From: Mucidula mucida | Lineage: Eukaryota > Basidiomycota > Agaricomycetes > Agaricales > Physalacriaceae | Reading direction: 5' to 3' | Assembly (NCBI GenBank): GCA_015501055.1 | Contig: JADNYV010000007.1 | Coordinates: 434,001-498,000 of the forward strand | Length of the DNA: 64,000 bases | In this document: positions 1-10,901 of the stretch, in pieces | Layout of the letters: each line of letters begins with the position of its first letter | Position numbering within the stretch: position 1 is the first letter of the stretch | Position numbers and translations under genes: made by a program | The notes under the pieces: generated by a model | What the model was told of the DNA's origin: nothing | The model's database searches: none | Seen by the model: the letters and a program-made list of their open reading frames with translations, nothing else

Positions 1-824
1 TACTGTAAGATTTCAGTCGCTGTTGGTGTTAGCCATCTCATTTCAAAACAGACGACAGCAGTATCAGCAAGAGATGTCGGTAGTGCCGACGTTCGCGCAT
101 CTTTACGATGTCAGTGCCTTGTATTTCATTACACCTGTTCTTTCTGACGGTGAATAGGTCCTCGTGGAATTGGAGAAAGAGATCGAGGATTCATTGCCTC
201 AGTTCCAAGAGATGCTTGTCAGTTTGAAGTAGGTGCTAGGCCACTTCATCATGCTATACACTGCTAATCTCGTCTATGCAGCCAAGACGATCATCCCACC
301 ACAGAAGCTTCCGCTACGAGAAAGCGTCTGCTAGAGGTTTTCGCGCAGTATGACGTAGTGGCGAAGCGGATACGAAAGCTCCCATGTCCTGCTGGCGGGT
401 CTCAAGACCGCGTTCAACTGGCTGTGGCGACTCGGGCAAACGTGTTCCTTCAGAAGCACATGTTCCCGTTACAGGTAAGCCCTAAATTTTTACGCCATAG
501 GGTTTGAGCTGACCTATTGTGAAGTCCCTCCCGAAACCGAAAGCAAAGCACAAGAAATCATCTAGTAAAGCTGGAGGCGATGCTAAGGATGTTGGGTTGA
601 CCCTCGATCCCGACTCTGAAATGGCGATGGCGTTACAACCCTTAATCGAGCAGGAAGCGCTGCTCGAGTCTTTCGTGGAGGAGGCCAGAGCACACCGCAA
701 ATTTGAGGATGCGAAAACGTTGCAGTTGAATCTGTCCGAGATACGAGGGGAGATTGAACGGATACTGGCCAACGCCGACGATGGGGCGGTCAATGGCAAG
801 GGAAAGGGCAAGAAGGCAAAGTGA
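1..824 (+). CDS. vac1: Vac1/Pep7-like endosomal tethering protein (rabenosyn family), C-terminal part
   Basis: The 5' end lies outside the window. Visible exons are about 52-109, 158-228, 282-474 and 525-824. They encode a stretch ending LPQFQEMLVSLK, then a segment with LLEVFAQYDVVAKRIRKLP and a conserved FLQKHMFPLQ, then a C-terminal helix EEARAHRKFEDAKTLQLNL, the usual form of a rabenosyn Rab-binding helix. Family members carry N-terminal zinc/FYVE fingers (not in this window) and tether Golgi-derived vesicles to endosomes with Rab5-type GTPases and the SNARE Pep12. The tail is lysine-rich (GKGKGKKAK). Introns are GT-AG, about 50 nt. The family call rests on several motifs in the right order; the symbol follows yeast usage. 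Confidence 0.85.
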
Positions 825-935
825 TATATAGTATCTGATCTCAATATTATCGTACATCTAATGGTTATGGTTGGTTTGCCGTAATTTTCCATTAGGTGGT
901 ATAAGTTACATTGTGGCGCCAACTGCTACATGCGT

Positions 936-2877
936 TTACCAGGTTCCGAGGTTGGGGCTGACCTTGAAATCGCAGCCAGTCTTGGCTTTAACTTCCTCGA
1001 CTGTGACGCCCTTGGCGACGTCGATGAGGGTGAGGCCGCCGCCGTTCTTGCGGTCAACGTCAAAGACGGCGAGTTCTGTGATGATCTGGCTGACGGTCCC
1101 GGCGCCAGTCAAGGGAAGCGCACACTCCTTGAGGATCTTGGGGCTGCCATCGCGCGCGCAGTGTTCCATGGTCACAATAACCTTCGTCTTGTCTGGGTTG
1201 GATACGAGATCCATGGCACCGCCGATACCTTGAAGGCGCGATGAGCGAGTTGATCGCCATGTTTTAGAGAGGGAGCAAACATACCTTTGACGAGTTTGCC
1301 GGGAATCATAAAGTTCGCAATGTCACCGTTCTGGGATACTTCCATCGCCTGGGAGATACGCGTGAGAATTGCACACACGAAGCAGGACTGGAGACCACGC
1401 TGCACGCACACCAAGGATAGCGACGTCTATATGTCCGCCACGGATCATCGCAAACGATTCACTAGAGTCGAACACAGACGCGCCAGCGACGAGAGTGACA
1501 GTCTCTTTGCCGGCGTTGATCAAGTCACTGAGAAAGAATACATATAAGCCGGGAGGCGCAATCGTATGGGAGAAAACACACGAACGCATCAAGCTGCTTT
1601 TCAGTCGGGTACGGTCCCATGCCCAAAATGCCGTTCTCGCTTTGCAGCCACACACGGACACCGGGGGCCAAGTATTCCGGCACGAGCGTAGGCATCCCGA
1701 TTCCCAGGTTAACGTGGAAGCCGTCCCGGATCTCCTTCGCGCGCGCCGGGCGATGTATCGTCGCTGAGCCTGCGCGGCAGCCTTTTCCGGTGTCACCGAC
1801 GCGTCCTCCTTGGTCCCCGAGGTCGCGAGCGTCACATACTCAATCTTCTTGGGCGAGGTGGCTTGCACAATCCGGTCGACGTATATCCCAGGCAGGTGAA
1901 TCGCATTTGGGGAGATGGACCCCACGGGCACGACCTTCTCGGCCTCGACGATCGTCAGCTTCGCGTTCTTCGCCATGACCGTGCTGAAATTCTGCGCCGT
2001 GTATCGGAAGACGCAGTTCCCGACCTCGTCGACTTTCCACGCGCGGATAAAGGCGACATCGCCAGCGATGGCGGGCTCGAGCACGTACTTGCGACCGTTG
2101 ATCTCGCGCGATTCCTTCTTGATCCCGGGAATTTCAACACCAGCGGACATGCCACCCGGCTTATATCGCACCGCGATTGTGCCATCTTCCACGGCTGTAG
2201 AGGCGCCCGTCGGGGTGTAGAATGCAGGTATGCCGGCGGCGTGTGCGCGAATACGTTCAGCCAGAGTTCCTTGAGGCACGAGCTCGAGAGATATTTCGCC
2301 CTTGAGATAGAGCGCTTCAAAAGCCTTGTTTCTAAAGGCCTATTAGCATTGTTCATCGATACGGGAGTGGGAACATACCCTCCGGGATACGACGCGACGA
2401 TTTTACCGAGTTGCTTGGTGTTGATAAGCTTGCCTGATGTACGAATGACGCGTTTAGGGTCTTATAATGCAAAGAAATCCAAGGTCCCCACCTAAACCCG
2501 AATCACCAGCCCCGGCATTGTTCGACACGCCAGTGAGGTCCTGAACCTCTGACCGCTTGGCCAGAGCACCGAGAAGAGTATCTATGCATCTCAGTCAGTT
2601 TACTTCAAGTAAACCTCGAGAATCATCACCAGGAATGCCAGCTAGTCCAAAACCTATATACCAATGTTGGAAATCAAGTATACATGATAAGATTCCACTT
2701 ACCTCCGCAAAGGAGAACATCACCAGACTTGACGTCCTTGACTGCATCGTCGACCGAGGCCCATACCTTACTATCGGGTATGTTCGCAGGCGTACTGTAC
2801 CGTCGTGATGCGCCAGCAACGACGCGCAACGACAGCGCGGAGAACCGGGCGGTCGAGAGCGCCTGGACGACGAGCAT
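936..2877 (-). CDS. Succinyl-CoA:3-ketoacid CoA-transferase, mitochondrial (one apparent frameshift)
   Basis: Transfers CoA between succinyl-CoA and acetoacetate in ketone-body use. Eight exons (complement of 936-1228, 1285-1348, 1410-1527, 1586-2331, 2379-2433, 2492-2581, 2630-2653, 2703-2877). The N-terminus ([15 protein letters not shown]...RRYS) looks like a mitochondrial presequence. Family motifs follow: [41 protein letters not shown], a catalytic-region glutamate in [38 protein letters not shown] and [17 protein letters not shown]. Exons sum to 1565 nt; one added base gives 521 residues, the usual length. The break is in a CG run near 1737-1748, where one base restores RRAAKEIRDG. Exon 2630-2653 is only 24 nt. 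Confidence 0.93.
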
Positions 2878-3183
2878 GATGGTTATGGTTAGTGATCAAG
2901 TCACTTGCTAGCTCGGACGGAAAGGACGAGGTCAGGTGTGTGGGGTAACATTATAATGCCTGGCGGAACATCATTCCTCCATCCTCCTTTCGGTTTCTGA
3001 TCGGATCTTCCGTCCGATGCAGACGGTCACGCACAAAAGGATTCAAGAAATGGAGTTACGGATACATCCTACAGACAGCTAAGCATACAATAAGTTACAA
3101 TGCGCGTGCGAGAAACCGTGTGTAAGTGAAAGAAAGCATGTGTAAGAGAAAGCTACTGAATGCAAAGCGGTGTCAAAGAATCC
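2878..3183 (+). other. Intergenic, 306 nt
   Basis: Upstream side of the CoA-transferase and downstream side of the P-loop ATPase gene. It holds a repeated gtgtaagagaaag/gtgtaagtgaaag element near 3119-3152. I see no gene or RNA in it. Confidence 0.5.
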
Positions 3184-5689
3184 TCAATACTCATCCACAT
3201 CCGACAGCGACGCGTATTCAGACTCAGTACCAGCATCTTCATACTCGGCTACCACCTCTGCCATCGCAAAGCGCATGATAGGCGTTGTTGGAACCAGCTT
3301 TGGTCCGACAACCCCCAGGTCGTCATCCTCCCACTCGTGATGATGGTTCAAATAATACTCCTGCTCTTGTTCCGAAATAGCCTCCATATCGCCTTCCTCA
3401 GATACAGCAGCAGGAGGCGAATTCACCGCAGTCACATCGCTGTTCGCCACGGGATGGTACGAGCTGGTCGGGCGTGTCATTCTCCCATCCACATGATTCT
3501 CATTCGTGACAGGCTCTGTCCAGCGCAAGTCGAGGACTCTTCCCTTCACCATCCCATCTACAGCCCGCACGCCAAGCTCCCGACAGAGTGAAAAGTATGG
3601 CAGGTAATCAACGTCGGGCCTCGTGAGCCGGCTCATAACGTTCAATAACTCCATCGCTGTAAATTCGGGAACATCGTAGGTGGCGGCTGTAGTTGAGTCG
3701 GCGGTGGGTGGTCGACCGCCGGAACTCGTAATTGGAGAGTATATTTTGAATCCTGCAGGTCCCAGGCCGGGATGCACACTGTCAGCGGTGGGAGTACTCC
3801 GGCGCTTCCGGCCGCCATCCGACGAAGTGGCGCCAGTGGAAGGCGATTGAGAAGAATGGATGATATGGAGGTTCAATAAGGCGTGGGCCTGAAGGAAATG
3901 GGAACTTTGCCTGACTGTAATCACATGAGTAACAGCATCTTTGAAAAGGGAGACGCCTGACTTCCGATGCGACCATTAGAATTGACTGATGTGGCACAAT
4001 GTCAGTTGTAGTCGACTCAATGCAGAACAATGCGTACCATAGTCAGTGATGTAGTCATGCCAATGCGCGAATTTTCCACCAAATGCTGCATACAAACTCT
4101 CAAAATCTAGCTGATGACGCAGGTATTCCGGAACCCGTGGAAGCATTTGTTCATGGTAAAATTTGCGTGTCTCCGTCTTGTTACAGTCACCAATAGTTAT
4201 TATCTATCAGAGATTGTTGAATTTGTGATGATAATCGAATGGAGACATACAGACCTTGCAGTGTTGCATAATGTTGAGTTGACGGAGCCATGTTTGATAA
4301 AATGGATCGCTGGTGGCGTGTATAACATGGCATAGGCGGTCTTGTTTCGTGAATACCAGCATGGAATCAAGGATGCACTTCATAGCTTCGTTGGACTGAA
4401 TGAGAGCTGGCCTAGGTTTTATCAGCAACGTCTCCAAACAAGGTCGCACTAAGCATACAATTTATGTGCTTCATCGAAGAAGATGACCTGTATATTTTGT
4501 ATCAGCTGTAGAACAGGCGAACACATTGAAATGCGTACGGGCATCCTCTTTGGCGGAGGCTTGATCCCGTCCTTTTTCTCAGATTCTGTACTTGATCTTG
4601 ATGTACCATCCTCGTGGACTTTAGTCTGTCGAAATCTCCGAATACTCCATTTACGCTTATGGATATGATCACCAGCTTGCGTCTTCTCAAACGCGACATC
4701 GGATCCTTTTTTCTTCGACTTGGCGCTCGCACTTTCCAACTCTGCTTGAGACGGCTGGAACTCCCAATATTTGAGAAGAGAACTCTGAGATATTTAATCA
4801 GTAATGGAACGACTCAGCAGCTTGCAATATCTCACCTGGAAGAGCTCCATGAGCCTTGCAACGTCACTGGTCGTGATCTGGCGCATGGTAGAGCTCTCAT
4901 TAGTTTCGGCGATACGCCGTTCAACGTTAAGCCGATCGTGCTATAGTGTCGTTAGTACAAGACCGTTGTCGAGCCTTGGACGCACTTTGAAGCTCCACGC
5001 CTCCTTCTGAAACTGATCATAACCTTCCATTGTCTCCGCGATCGCCTCAAAGTACTGCTCCATCTGCTGGCTGAGGCTCAAGTACAGACTCGACAAATCA
5101 GCGAATCCCGCTATGCGTAGATCGAAATGCAGGACGTGATATGACTCTCTAGACAAAACTTCACGTAACAAAGCAGTCTGAGGGCAGATCAGTTAAGATG
5201 ATATGAAGAGGCGCGTTGATAATACCTTTCCAACTGAACTTGCTCCGAAAAGTATGGTGAATGACGGATCTCCTTCGAGCGTGCGCTCGATCGCCTTGAC
5301 CTCTGCTTTCCGAGGAAAGAAGCCAGGCAGCCGAGAAAACGTGTGTTTCGTCCGGATCTGAGCGCGCTCTCGGTTCTCGCTTATTTCGCGCCTCGCCTCA
5401 TCTAGGAGCCGCTTCGACTCTGTGAGCGAGCGGACGGTTTCTGCGGGCTACCAGAGCATTATGACCACGTTAATAAACAATCCAAGAGGTGACATACATT
5501 GGTCAAAACGCCAAAAATCTCGCCCATACCGAAAAAGCTGCGCTTCCGGATATCAGGTCCTATATACGACGATCGTTTAGAGGTGACGGTGCTTCTGAAA
5601 AGCCAGTGGGCTGAACCGATGACTTGGCGACCACCGTTGAGGGAACGGTGCGAGGTTTTTCGCAGTTTGGAGGAGGCACCAGAGGGCAT
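3184..5689 (-). CDS. P-loop ATPase of an uncharacterised fungal family
   Basis: The spliced product has a basic, Ser/Arg-rich N-terminus, a GMGEIFGVLTN segment, then Walker A (GASSVGKTALLR, split by an intron after the Lys), a helical region (LSSLYLSLSQQMEQYFEAI), a Lys/Ser-rich insertion, and Walker B (VIFFDEAHK). After these come a sensor-like stretch (CHVIHATSDPFYQTWL) and a long acidic C-terminal tail ending SDVDEY. The order Walker A, Walker B, sensor fits an archaeal-ATPase/AAA-like domain; I do not recognise a named protein. The basic N-terminus may suggest a mitochondrial or membrane location, but this is inference. About nine exons; all junctions keep frame. The start is the Met at 5689, the first in frame. 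Confidence 0.8.
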
Positions 5690-6216
5690 CGAATAGAGCG
5701 GGGGGCTAAGTTGGGGAGAGACAAGACAAGGGGAGTCGATGGCAGTGAATGGTTAGATACTCATTTCGTGAGGTGAGCGTACATGTAGTAGCCGTGCTCC
5801 AGGCTGCCTCGCGGTTTCATCGCCGCCCTGCGGATAACGGCCGTGCTCGTCATTGCAGCCATGATTATCGGACACGTTTACAACACGATGTTCGCTAAAC
5901 AGCACAGCTTATGTTTTACCGTTTTCGCAAGCTGGCCGCGACCATGACCGTCGAGAGTAACAGGACGTAATTGGTCATTGCGTTGCCGTACATAGTCACG
6001 CCCTCCGCCCGATCAATACTTCGCGTAAGGGCCGCCAAAGACGCGTCAAGCATGTCAACTACTGTTTAGCAATGAGAAAGGAAGATCGCAGTTGTGAAAC
6101 AATTTTCCTGCGCCACATCTGGTCGTACGAATCCCCGATGACACAAAAAGGCTCTTCTTCATAATAAATAACAAACGAACGACGTAACCGGTAAAAAAAT
6201 CTTTTAAAAGAAACCT
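5690..6216 (+). other. Intergenic, 527 nt
   Basis: Promoter side of the P-loop ATPase gene and downstream side of the RTA1-like gene. I see no convincing gene, RNA or repeat. Confidence 0.5.
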
Positions 6217-7511
6217 CTACACACGCTCCCTGCCCACGATGCTCAACTCCATAGAGCTCCGGTCCTTCTTGGCAAAGGACTTGCCCATATCCCGGTCAAG
6301 GAGATTCCCAGGGTGCGCAAAGTTGAGTGTGTATATGGCAAGTACGACCATGGCTCCATCAAGGACATCTAGTAGTAGGAAGTGACTCATTAGTCGATGT
6401 GCGGCGCCGGGTTGAAGCTTGGAACTCACTAAAGTACACCTCGGTGTTGATAACTCGGCCATGCCATCCGTCGGCCAGCTCGATGGTACGGTAGATAGCA
6501 CTGAGTTGTGTTTCATCAGCACCCGCCTCGTGATATGGAAGAGAAAGTGGCGCACCGAATAAACAAGCAGAGGATATTGAAGCACAACCCTCCAATCATA
6601 ATCTCCATCTTCGTATCCATCTCACCGCGGTACTCCTGGCTGGAAAGCGTAGTCTGACTCTGATTCGCGGGTACGCCGGAACCAAGAGGCCTGTCATAGA
6701 AGTAGCGGAACAGGAACTCCGTAGACAGGCTGGAGTACACCACGATCACAACTGTCATGAAAAAGTCAACTTGAGTATTCCTGGTAGCTGAAGCTATTTG
6801 ATACTCACTCAATTGAAATATGATACCTCCCAGCATGATTTTGGCACCCAAGTTGGCACCGTCGAGGTCGCTAGCGCTCGCAGCGATCCCACCTCCGCCA
6901 CCTTGAACGACTAGAGAGATGATATCCTGGTACGAAGCAACAGCGTTCAACACGCGAAGCGCAATCAAAAAAAGGCTTGACATACACAGCTTAGGAAGAC
7001 ACGAGAATCTGTTCATACCACTTAATTAGGAAAGAGAAGTGTGTAAAGAGGACGACGCCACTGACAGTTACGAGGCCCAAGGCGGCTGTACATAGGTCCC
7101 AGAATGCGAATGATGGCGCCAAGAATGATGAAATTGGCAGCAACCAGTGGTGTAGGACCGATGATAGTGCAGACGATTCTGTTCTCGGTTGAGAACACTG
7201 TCATTAGAACATGGAAACAATACAGTGCTTACTGAATCATATACGGCGTGTCAAGACTGGGTGCAAAGCTTGACCACAGCCGCTCGCTCCACCCAAGTAT
7301 CTCCAAAGCGCCCGCTAGGAGGAAAGTGGGAATAGTCCACCACATGCGGGCGTACAAGCCCTGCCCAGGTGGGCAACTGCACGCAAGGTCAGCAACATTT
7401 GCAACGGAAGGAGTAAGAGGACTAACGCGTAGAAATGGTGAAAAGAACAACAAAGAGATAACTAATCCCACGACTGGGAACGTAGTCCCCATACCGACAG
7501 CTCCTCAACAT
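6217..7511 (-). CDS. RTA1-like multi-pass membrane protein (lipid-translocating exporter family; one apparent frameshift)
   Basis: Seven-helix fungal membrane family linked to lipid movement and resistance to stress or drugs. Conserved pieces in order: YGDYVPS with LFVVLFTIST, MWWTIPTF, LGWSERLWSS, PYMIQIVCTIIGP, NFIILGAIIRILG, CDIISLVVQGGGGGIAA, GAKIMLGGIIFQL, STEFLFRYFYDRP, IYRTIELADGWHG and VLDGAMVVLAIYTLNFAHPG. The family's IYRxxExxxG motif is present. One base is missing between STLAHLGRACT and RMWW at about 7346-7351, in a C run; adding one base gives the usual spacing. The start at 7511 is the first in-frame Met before YGDYVPS; an upstream start cannot be excluded because the frame stays open further without a Met. 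A 39-nt intron (FQL|IDFF) is likely but could be retained. Confidence 0.85.
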
Positions 7512-8344
7512 CAGCCGACGCGTCTGCAAGAATTTGGGTAACTGCGCCACATCAGTATCTCCAAAGAACGGCAGTAGAGCGGGACGAGACTGTGCAAGTA
7601 AGGACGAGGATGCAAGATGAGAATGAGGATACTGACCATCGAGGAAGTCGCGTGCTATTTAACTAGACGAGCGGTTTCGCGAAACCCTGAATTGCGCAGT
7701 CTATTGAATCGTCGCATTGGATGAACCGTGCGCAACGAAAGCTGCGATCTTTGGAATGAGCATCGCCTTCAGGCTGCTTAGGTACTAGGGGCACATTCCC
7801 CGGCTCGACGCGCCGCGGCGAACGTTCAATGGTACATTGAGATACGCGACGGCTTTCAGTGTTCACATCCGAGTATCATACCGGTGCTCACGTTCAAATG
7901 AAGACCAACGTCGCCACCCCCACAATCGCGGCCAGCTTTCTCAGCAACTTTCGAGTTGTCATCTTGTTAGTATTTCATTATGCAAACGCGCGCAGCCCCC
8001 TAACACCTTCTCAACATGGATATGAGACGAAAGTCGATGAGACTGACTAAAAACGCGTGAGCCTGTGAGCGCAGTGAACTGTGATAGTGAGAACGGCGTT
8101 TGATCCTCCGTGCGACAACCATACCTACAGCGGAATCAGTTCCTGATCTGACGGTACCACAGCCGTTATCAAGCCGTTATAGGAAAATTGTAGGTTTTTG
8201 TAGACAACCTCAGCAGCCAAGCAAGCGCAGCAAAAATGGAGGGCCATGGAGGCCGACGTTTCATGCCGCACCAAGGAGGAAAGCCCTTTGACCATCTATG
8301 ATCTAATAGCGTCAAGCACGAACAACTGCTGAAATACTTCAAAA
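7512..8344 (+). other. Intergenic, 833 nt
   Basis: Promoter side of the RTA1-like gene and downstream side of cryptochrome. Open frames here are short and lack coding character or splice signals that extend them. Nothing supported. Confidence 0.5.
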
Positions 8345-10040
8345 TCATTTGCGCTTCTGGTACTGTATTTTCACGAGAGGATCCTTCACCATAGGAAGGT
8401 CACGAAGGCTTTCCTCCTGTTTGCCTGACCGCCGTCCTTGCACAAGTTTCCAAGGCTGGAAAACCGCATCGACATCGTCCACCTCAGCCACTTCCTCCAC
8501 CCAAGTCCTGACATATTCCCCTTTTTTATCATAGTCCCACGACTGTTTGACGGGATTGAATCTTCTCGCCCTACCGTCTTCCGAGCCGCGAGGGTCATTC
8601 CCTACTCCAGCGACATATTGCCAGTTGCCCCAATTGTTTGCAACATCGTAATCCACCAACATACTCTCGTACCACTCTGCACCCAAACGCCAATCGATCC
8701 GAGCCAAGTAGCGAGGAATGAAGCGCAGTTCTGTCGAGCGCGATTGGACGTGTAACCAGTCAAAGCAAGCTCCCTCATGCTAGCGTCGATTAATCCAATG
8801 CCGGTTGTCCCATCGAGAAAACGTTCAAACTTCTTGGCTGTCTCCATGTCCGCAGATGGTGATCTCCATTGCGAATTCGTCTGTCTAGAGCGTCCTCGCT
8901 GGTGGCCATGGAAACCATAAACAGAGAAAAGCGACGCGCCATATTTGCGCATGCACAATCGCATGTAGTCGCGCCAGAGTAATTCGAAGCGCACCGCCGA
9001 AGTGCCTTTATTCTCGCCTTTACCATATCCTACTGCGCTGCTGGCGGAAGGCATGGTTCCGTCCTCAAAGGCTACGACAAGTTCGTTGATTTGACGAGCA
9101 GTGATGCATCCAAGAGCTAAATAACCTGAAAGCTTCGTTGAGAAGTCTTCACCGAGGAGACCATTCCTCGTGTCCTTGTAGCGCGACATCGCCCCGGACG
9201 ACAAGAGATGGAGCACCCTCTTCCGACCGTGAGACTCTCCTCCAGTAAAAGGATGTGCGGTATGTCCAGGAACAGGATTTACTGGCAGTAAAGGCTTTTG
9301 GAGAGCGGTGATGAGTTCAGGCAGGGAATCTGGAATTGTAAACGGAGCGACTGGTCCAGGTATACTATCAGGAAGAGGCGGAAGTCGGACAGAAGGAGGC
9401 AAAGATAAGGGCTGCCGAACATGGTCGCGAAGTGGTTCTACAGACTTGCGAAAAGAAGTAAAGACGTCAGGAAGTTGTGAGGGCTTGACGGGTAGATCGT
9501 CACTGAATGGTGGTGTTAATAGTGCTGCAACTCCTTCAGAAGGAATACATACTCGTGGATCAACGTGTCTTCGCCGTCCCAGACCTTCCACTCTACATTA
9601 CCGTCTTGTGCGTGAACAACGTTTCGAATTCGTCTTTCTTCGGCCATCTCTTCCGTGGCCCAGTCTCTCGTCATCCATACAGCGCCAGACTTTCCTCGGA
9701 AGGCATCCGACTTGAGCAGATGATCAACAACAACGTCCAAAGGGCCGACCCGAATGACAAGGTCGCTTCCTATTGCGCGCAACGAGCTTCTCACATCGAA
9801 GATGGCTTCGGCGAGAAATTTCACGCGATGCGGTCCACAGCGCCAAAAGTTCCCAAGGCGGGAGCGAGCATCTGGGTACGGAGACTTGTCGGTGGCCAAT
9901 CCTGAGACCTCGATGCGACTTGGGGGAAGGATGAAAATGGGCAGAACATGGCTGAATGCTTTAGCTCGCGTCAAAATTGCATGGAAAATGGGATTATCGG
10001 CTAAGCGCAGGTCGTTTCGTAGAATGTAGATGAGGAACAT
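8345..10040 (-). CDS. Cryptochrome-DASH family protein (photolyase superfamily; one apparent frameshift)
   Basis: FAD/folate-binding blue-light photoreceptor or single-strand-DNA photolyase family. Two exons (8345-9502, 9553-10040). The N-terminal photolyase domain begins [18 protein letters not shown]. The FAD domain has [51 protein letters not shown] and [18 protein letters not shown], followed by [18 protein letters not shown], typical of DASH proteins. Exon sum is 1646 nt, one short of 549 codons. The gap is near 8711-8716 where CTCGC should probably be CTCCGC; adding a base gives [11 protein letters not shown], the family spacing. The protein ends soon after the core, without a long C-terminal extension. 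Whether it acts as repair enzyme or sensor cannot be told. Confidence 0.92.
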
Positions 10041-10901
10041 GGTGATACATCATAGCGAAGAGAACCAGCATTTAAAGACACGACGGTCGATCGCAGGAGA
10101 ACATCGACGACGCTCAAGTAATACGGTCACGTGAAGGTTACTATAATATCTCCTGGTGCTGGCTGCCCAGTCTGTAGTAAGTAGTAGAAAATCATGTATC
10201 GAGTGTACCCAAATCAGTCTCTTCCAATGCGACGAAATCAATGTCTTTGTAGAGTTTAGCCAGCCAAGCCCCCCGAGAACAGGATCTTGACTTCAACATC
10301 TTCGACAGTCAACGCAAGTCGCAGGAGTGTCAATTAATGTTCAATTGCCACATTGGCTGCCGTGAGTCTTCGGTCGCCTTCAAGTCTGGTGGAGAAAACA
10401 GTGGCTCAGCTATTGCGACGTGCGTTTGCTCAAAGTTAGATCCTGAGACGCACATGAGTCAGTCAGTATTAGAGTACCAGGAATAGTTCCTCGTCCAACT
10501 AAAGTCAAATTGGCCGCCGCGCAATGCATGGGACTGCCACTGTATTTCACCCGTTGCTCTCATCCGTTGCTTCATTGTTCCACATTTTGTGGCGTTGTTT
10601 TCTCCTGTCATCGAAGAGTACAACTCCTCGCTTTGAGCAAAGTAAACATGCTGATTAAATGTACACGAATTCAGACGACAAGGCATACCGAAAACAAGGA
10701 AAATACGGTTAATAATCTACAAAGCATAGTACATAGGTCGAGCAGTGGCCAACGCGCCCTTCTGCCTCATAACGCCCCGCAAATTATTAATATGTACAAC
10801 AAAACACTATCACGATGCCATGCGCCTGTATATCGGTGGTCCATGATTTGTCCACCTGCGAATGAGAACGCTGTCTCTGCAAGTATATTCGAGTGGTCCT
10901 G
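10041..10901 (+). other. Intergenic, 861 nt
   Basis: Holds the cryptochrome promoter and the downstream side of the casein kinase gene. No gene, RNA or repeat that I can support. Confidence 0.5.

Noticed and set aside
1863..2495. 210-codon plus-strand frame
   Set aside because: It is the mirror of the CoA-transferase exons, which carry strong family motifs on minus.
7020..7075. Suspected frameshift after LGP in the RTA1-like gene
   Set aside because: The exon ends after CCT C; joining to AT TCT CGT restores SRVFLSCDIISL.
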